Positions 59,843 through 64,000 of a DNA stretch of 64,000 nucleotides are shown one piece after another. Each line of letters opens with the position of its first letter. The stretch's first letter is position 1. The notes beneath the pieces are model-generated. The model made no database searches and was not told where the DNA came from. It saw nothing but the letters and a program-made list of their open reading frames with translations. This stretch comes from Clostridia bacterium (GTDB lineage Bacteria; Bacillota; Clostridia; TANB77; CAG-465), in contig JAFWCU010000016.1 in assembly GCA_017534305.1 (NCBI GenBank), forward strand, positions 48,411 through 112,410, read 5' to 3'. A program made the position numbers and the translations under genes.

Positions 59843-61275
59843 TGAAAGATTACGAAGTAATAATTGGACTTGAAGTTCACGCTGAACTTAAAACAAATAC
59901 AAAAATGTACTGTAATTGCTCAACAGAATTTGGCGCAGATCCAAACACTCATTGTTGTCCAATATGTACAGGTATGCCTGGAGTTCTTCCAGTACTAAAT
60001 AAAAGAGTTGTAGAATTTGCTACTAAAGCAGGACTTGCAACAAACTGTGAAATTTCAAGATTTTCTAAACAAGATAGAAAAAACTATTTCTATCCAGACC
60101 TTCCAAAAGCATATCAAACATCTCAATATGACCTACCACTTTGCATTGGTGGACATTTAGATATTAATGTTAATGGAGAACAAAAAAGAATAGGAATCAC
60201 AAGAATTCATATAGAAGAAGATGCTGGTAAACTTATTCATGATGCATATACTGGAGACACTCTAGTAGACATGAATAGATGTGCAGTACCTCTAATTGAA
60301 ATTGTTTCTGAACCAGATATTAGAAGTGCAGATGAAGCTGTAGCTTATATGCAAACACTAAAATCTATTCTAGAATATTTAGATGTTTGTGATTGTAAGA
60401 TGCAAGAAGGATCATTAAGATGTGATGTTAACCTATCTGTAAGACCAAGAGGTCAAAAAGAATTTGGAACAAGAACAGAAACTAAAAACTTAAACTCTTT
60501 CAAAGCAATTCATAACTCAATCGAGTTTGAAATTAAAAGACAAATTGAAGAAGTTGAAAACGGTGGAAAAATATACCAAGAAACAAGAAGATGGGATGAT
60601 GCAAAAGGTATTGGTTATGCTATGCGTTCTAAAGAAGATGCACATGACTACAGATATTTCCCAGAACCAGATCTTGCACCAATCATCTTAAGTGACGAAT
60701 ATATTCAAAACCTAAAAGATAATCTACCAGAAATGCCACACATCAAAAAGGAAAGATATATGAAAGATTTTGATCTTCCAGAGTATGATGCAGACATTCT
60801 AACATCTTCAATTAAAACTGCAAAATTCTTTGAAGAAGCAAATGATATTTGTAATAACCCTAAAGCAGTATCTAACTGGATTATGGGAGACTTTACAAGA
60901 ATGTTAAATGAAAAAGAAATCGAAATTGACGAGTCTAAAGTAACTTCACAAAACTTAGCAGAATTAATTACTTTAATAGATAAAGGAACAATTTCATCAA
61001 AAATTGCAAAACAAGTATTTGAAGATATGTTTGAAACTGGCGAAAACGCAAAAGATATAGTTGAGAAAAAAGGACTCGTTCAAATGTCAGATGAAGGTGC
61101 AATTAAAGAAATTGTACAAAAAGTAGTTGATGCAAATCCACAATCAATTGCAGATTATAAAGCTGGTAAAGATAGAGCTATTGGTTTCTTAGTAGGACAA
61201 ATCATGAAAGAAACTAAAGGAAAAGCTAACCCACAAATAGTTAATAAGTTATTACTTGAAATAATTAATAAATAG
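59842..61275 (+). CDS. gatB: Glutamyl/aspartyl-tRNA amidotransferase subunit B
   Basis: 477-residue kinase/tRNA-binding subunit that activates Glu-tRNA-Gln or Asp-tRNA-Asn and passes ammonia to it. Motifs: YEVIIGLEVHAELKT, the zinc cysteines YCNCS and CCPICTGMPG, DLPKAYQTSQYD, and the C-terminal YqeY-like tail (SIADYKAGKDRAIGFLVGQIMKETKGKANP). It shows that Gln- and/or Asn-tRNA is made by transamidation here. The promoter of the next gene lies in its last codons. Confidence 0.97.
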   Translation: MKDYEVIIGLEVHAELKTNTKMYCNCSTEFGADPNTHCCPICTGMPGVLPVLNKRVVEFATKAGLATNCEISRFSKQDRKNYFYPDLPKAYQTSQYDLPLCIGGHLDINVNGEQKRIGITRIHIEEDAGKLIHDAYTGDTLVDMNRCAVPLIEIVSEPDIRSADEAVAYMQTLKSILEYLDVCDCKMQEGSLRCDVNLSVRPRGQKEFGTRTETKNLNSFKAIHNSIEFEIKRQIEEVENGGKIYQETRRWDDAKGIGYAMRSKEDAHDYRYFPEPDLAPIILSDEYIQNLKDNLPEMPHIKKERYMKDFDLPEYDADILTSSIKTAKFFEEANDICNNPKAVSNWIMGDFTRMLNEKEIEIDESKVTSQNLAELITLIDKGTISSKIAKQVFEDMFETGENAKDIVEKKGLVQMSDEGAIKEIVQKVVDANPQSIADYKAGKDRAIGFLVGQIMKETKGKANPQIVNKLLLEIINK

Positions 61276-61283
61276 TGTATAAT
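61256..61283 (+). promoter_or_regulatory. Promoter within the end of gatB
   Basis: TTGAAA, 16-nt spacer, TATAAT. The -35 box is in the last gatB codons. Confidence 0.55.
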
Positions 61284-61315
61284 ATTAGTATATAGTTATT
61301 GAGGAGATGATAGTG

Positions 61316-61807
61316 ATGAAAAAAACAAACGTTATTCTAGGTGTAGTAATTGCATGTTTTGCAATAGTTGCTGCAATAATATTGATAGTTGCAATAGTAA
61401 GCAACATCCCAAAGGAAACTATTCCAGAAAATGTAGATATGCAAGCACTTTCTAACTCAATAGAAGAAGTTACTAATTTAGATAGTACAAAAATGCAACA
61501 AATAACAGCAGATGATCTAACTAACGATTTCAAATTAGATCCATCTTGGATAGAAGAATATATTGGAGAAAAACCATTTTTAAATATAACTTCAAGTATG
61601 TATGTTATTGTTAAAGTTACAGATTCAAATGTAGAAAATGTGCTAAATGCTTTCGAAGAATATGGTAAATCATATGATGAACTATGGAAAGATTATTTAG
61701 CAGAAGAATATGAACTTGTAAAAAACAGAAGCATTGGTGCTAAAGGAAATTATGCATATTTTATTGTAAGTGACTACGCAAATGAAATTGTAGATTTAAT
61801 AAAATAA
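61316..61807 (+). CDS. DUF4358-like membrane-anchored protein
   Basis: 163 residues: a basic start, one membrane helix (about 5-29), and an extracellular domain in which DLTNDFKLDPSWIEEYIGEKPFLNITSSMYVIVKV and the YAYFIVSDYANEIVDLI end resemble DUF4358, a clostridial family of secreted proteins of unknown role. ATG at 61316 follows GAGGAG with a spacing of nine. Own promoter and terminator. Confidence 0.75.
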   Translation: MKKTNVILGVVIACFAIVAAIILIVAIVSNIPKETIPENVDMQALSNSIEEVTNLDSTKMQQITADDLTNDFKLDPSWIEEYIGEKPFLNITSSMYVIVKVTDSNVENVLNAFEEYGKSYDELWKDYLAEEYELVKNRSIGAKGNYAYFIVSDYANEIVDLIK

Positions 61808-61823
61808 TAATTACAACAATTAG

Positions 61824-61848
61824 AGAGGAGAAATCCTCTTTTTTTTTG
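61824..61848 (+). terminator. Terminator
   Basis: AGAGGA (61824-61829), GAAA tetraloop, TCCTCT (61834-61839), T-run of about ten. Confidence 0.85.
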
Positions 61849-61996
61849 TGTATTAAAATTGTATTTCAAAAACAAAACAATTACTTAACAAAAAATAAAA
61901 TTATAATAATTTAACTACATAATAATATTACTATAAATTGAATATTTATATTAATTATTATAATATTTAAATGAGATAAAAATGAGGGGTGGAAAT

Positions 61997-64000
61997 ATGA
62001 AAAAAAGATACATTATTATCCCAGCTATATTACTTGTTGGATTTATTATATCCACTGTAGCTATAGTTTTAGCTGCACCAACTATCACATTAACTGGTAG
62101 TGCTAGTGGAAACAATATGAATCTTTCATGGACAAATAGTGATACAGTTAAGGGATATGGTTATGAAGTCGAAAGAAGTGTCAACGACGGTGAATACTCT
62201 CCACTTGGAGATTATGAAAGTAAGATTCAAGTATTAAATGTATACCCAGATGTTGATCCTAAAATAACAATAAATACATATGATGGAGAAAGTCTAACAA
62301 TAGACAAATCTGCATCTTTAAAGCAATGGATGGAATCAGCAAACTCACTAGATTCTAGAGGATATGGTAGAGGATTAATTGAAGTCACTCCAGTATCTAA
62401 CTCTGCATTTAATGCAAATCCAAGTGCATATCTTAAAAGAAATGCAGATGGTACATACAATTATTCAGTAGTTGTATTTGGTACATGGGATGGATATCAA
62501 GGACAAGATTTAAGTGACGCTGCATATAATGTTATGAACACATATTTAGCAGCTGGAAAAAGTTGTATAGTTGGTCACGATACTGTAAGAGGTGACGATG
62601 CCAGAGCTGCAAACTTTGCAAAACTTAGAGGATATTTCAACATAAAAACTGTTAAAGATGATGGCGTAACATTACCAGGTGGAGGAGATCCTGGATACGT
62701 AGGTAATGCAACTCTTGGCGAAACTGTTAGAGTAAGAATTAACACAAATAACAGATATACTACATACCCATGGTATATAGGTGGAGCAGGAACAATACTT
62801 ACAGTTCCAGCTTGTCATGATGTTTTCCAAGTAGCATATAGCTCTGTTGAAATGTCATTTGCAGACTATGGAAACTATACAGATCAAAATGGCAATGGAC
62901 AATGGAACTACTACTTAACAGTTAACAACAACTGTGCAATGATTCAAACAGGACATTCAAGTGGTACTGCCACACAAGATGAACAAAAAGTTTGGGCTAA
63001 CCTACTATTCTATTTAGGAAGTTATAACAATGTAAATAAAACAACAGATCCAAACTATAAAGACATAAATGCACCTACAGCACCAGTTAAAGCAACAAAT
63101 GAATTAACTGGAATAAATGGTACAGTATCATATACTGCAGAAGATGTAGGAACAAAATATAACTATTACGTTAAAGCAACAGAAATTGCAGAGATGACAA
63201 CATCTACATCAAACACAATTTCAAGTACAATAACATCTGGAATTTCATATTACAAATATGTAATTGATGGAAATCCAGCAACAACAAATTTAACTGAAAC
63301 TACAACATCTACATCAATAGATTATGAGCTACAAGATTGGACAAATACATATTTACACATTCAAACTATTGATGCTGCAGGAAATGTTAGTGAAATTTCA
63401 CATATATTATTACATGAAAATATTCCACCTACTATTACACTTGAACCAGAAGTAACAGTTTGGACAAACCAAGACTTTGGAATTATTGCTACAACTGGAG
63501 ATACAGATGGTAGAGTTGTAAGTATTACTAAACCAAATGGAGCAGTAGAAAATGTAGATACACTTACATATATTGTAAGCCAAAATGGAACATATTCATT
63601 CACTACAACAGATAACTGCGGAGCTCAAACAACTGAGACTATAGTTATACCAAATATAGATAAAGTAAAACCAAATGGAATAGCAACAGTTACTCAACCT
63701 ACAGCAACTGTAAGAGGAGCAACAATTTCAATAGATGCAACAGATGATGCATCTGGAGTATCAAAAATAATTAATCCAGAAAATGGAGTAACAAATGGCG
63801 ACCATGCAGAATATGTTGTAACAAGACCTGGAACATACAGATTCATTGTGTGGGATGTAGCTGGAAACTCAAGAGAAATTCAAGTACCAGTAACAATTAT
63901 TTCTGGCGGAGTAACAGTAAAATATGTAGATTATTATAACAAAAACACTACAATTGCAGCAGACACTACTATTTCTGGAAATGTTGAGGATGCATATTAT
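61997..64000 (+). CDS. Large secreted surface protein, DUF5057-like with MucBP-type repeat (3' partial)
   Basis: The frame is open for 668 codons to the window end. It starts at ATG 61997 after GGGGTGG, with a signal peptide (MKKRYIIIPAILLVGFIIS then AIVLA, cut near residue 27). Next comes a fibronectin-like part (ITLTGSASGNNMNLSWTN), then a domain of about 250 residues with KIQVLNVYPD, YNYSVVVFGTWDGY and AGKSCIVGHDTV, matching the DUF5057 pattern. Ig-like repeats with DAAGNVS, DNCGAQ and DVAGNS follow. The end, VTVKYVDYYNKNTTIAADTTISG, starts a MucBP-type repeat. It is a cell-surface protein likely to bind or process glycans; a sortase-type anchor, if any, lies outside the window. Confidence 0.85.
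   Translation, partial: MKKRYIIIPAILLVGFIISTVAIVLAAPTITLTGSASGNNMNLSWTNSDTVKGYGYEVERSVNDGEYSPLGDYESKIQVLNVYPDVDPKITINTYDGESLTIDKSASLKQWMESANSLDSRGYGRGLIEVTPVSNSAFNANPSAYLKRNADGTYNYSVVVFGTWDGYQGQDLSDAAYNVMNTYLAAGKSCIVGHDTVRGDDARAANFAKLRGYFNIKTVKDDGVTLPGGGDPGYVGNATLGETVRVRINTNNRYTTYPWYIGGAGTILTVPACHDVFQVAYSSVEMSFADYGNYTDQNGNGQWNYYLTVNNNCAMIQTGHSSGTATQDEQKVWANLLFYLGSYNNVNKTTDPNYKDINAPTAPVKATNELTGINGTVSYTAEDVGTKYNYYVKATEIAEMTTSTSNTISSTITSGISYYKYVIDGNPATTNLTETTTSTSIDYELQDWTNTYLHIQTIDAAGNVSEISHILLHENIPPTITLEPEVTVWTNQDFGIIATTGDTDGRVVSITKPNGAVENVDTLTYIVSQNGTYSFTTTDNCGAQTTETIVIPNIDKVKPNGIATVTQPTATVRGATISIDATDDASGVSKIINPENGVTNGDHAEYVVTRPGTYRFIVWDVAGNSREIQVPVTIISGGVTVKYVDYYNKNTTIAADTTISGNVEDAYY

Noticed and set aside
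1..64000. CRISPR array, integrated prophage or complete insertion sequence
   Set aside because: No regularly spaced repeats, no integrase, capsid, terminase or transposase frames were found.

Overview
The window is one contiguous piece of a low-GC (about 30% by eye) Gram-positive genome, most likely an uncultured anaerobic clostridium. Supporting signs are strong AGGAGG-type ribosome binding sites, sigma-A promoters, U-tailed terminators after most units, the order ylxM-ffh-rpsP-khpA-rimM-trmD-rplS, GatCAB, a 479-residue prolyl-tRNA synthetase, a class B sortase, PepF and a DUF1540 protein. Nearly all genes lie on the + strand; three lie on the - strand. I saw no prophage, no insertion sequence with a transposase and no CRISPR array.

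Layout. 1-9.7 kb: dnaE (5' end outside the window), pepF, a CDF metal transporter, two - strand genes (class I amidotransferase, TIGR01212 radical SAM protein), a DUF1540 protein and murD. 9.7-13 kb: a short orphan transcription unit, then an unrecognised three-gene operon with a large acidic, Pro- and Asn-rich protein. 13-17 kb: the SRP/ribosome operon. 17-21.4 kb: a P-loop kinase and a GNAT enzyme, then an operon of a CDF transporter, a predicted ADP-ribosyltransferase and a Nudix hydrolase. 21.4-32 kb: rbgA-proS, a decayed DprA-like gene, sortase B, a membrane-anchored repeat protein, and an HD phosphohydrolase-leuS-GGDEF/EAL operon. 32-35.4 kb: two tRNA clusters with a duplicated promoter-Val-Asp block, prs, and a 6S RNA. 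35.4-43 kb: malQ, a papain-like protein, a divergent DnaB-type helicase and a heterodimeric ABC exporter. 43-54.6 kb: unknown small proteins, an APH-fold kinase, an MBL hydrolase, a DUF4163/DUF3298-like membrane protein, a YbaK deacylase, a YgjP peptidase, a HAD nucleotidase, ackA, coaD and coaE. 54.7-64 kb: a two-component system, a region with a mini-ORF and a REP-like hairpin, an ArAE-type membrane protein, gatCAB, a DUF4358 protein and a large secreted DUF5057/MucBP-type surface protein cut by the window end.

Most of the window is translation, replication and envelope housekeeping. Items that stand out: the CDF-ADP-ribosyltransferase-Nudix operon (17.9-21.4 kb), the unknown operon at 9.9-13.0 kb, the orphan transcript in the murD 3' region, the mini-ORF/hairpin leader at 57.1 kb, the duplicated tRNA promoter with an inverted repeat, and intergenic regions where a terminator and the next promoter share bases.
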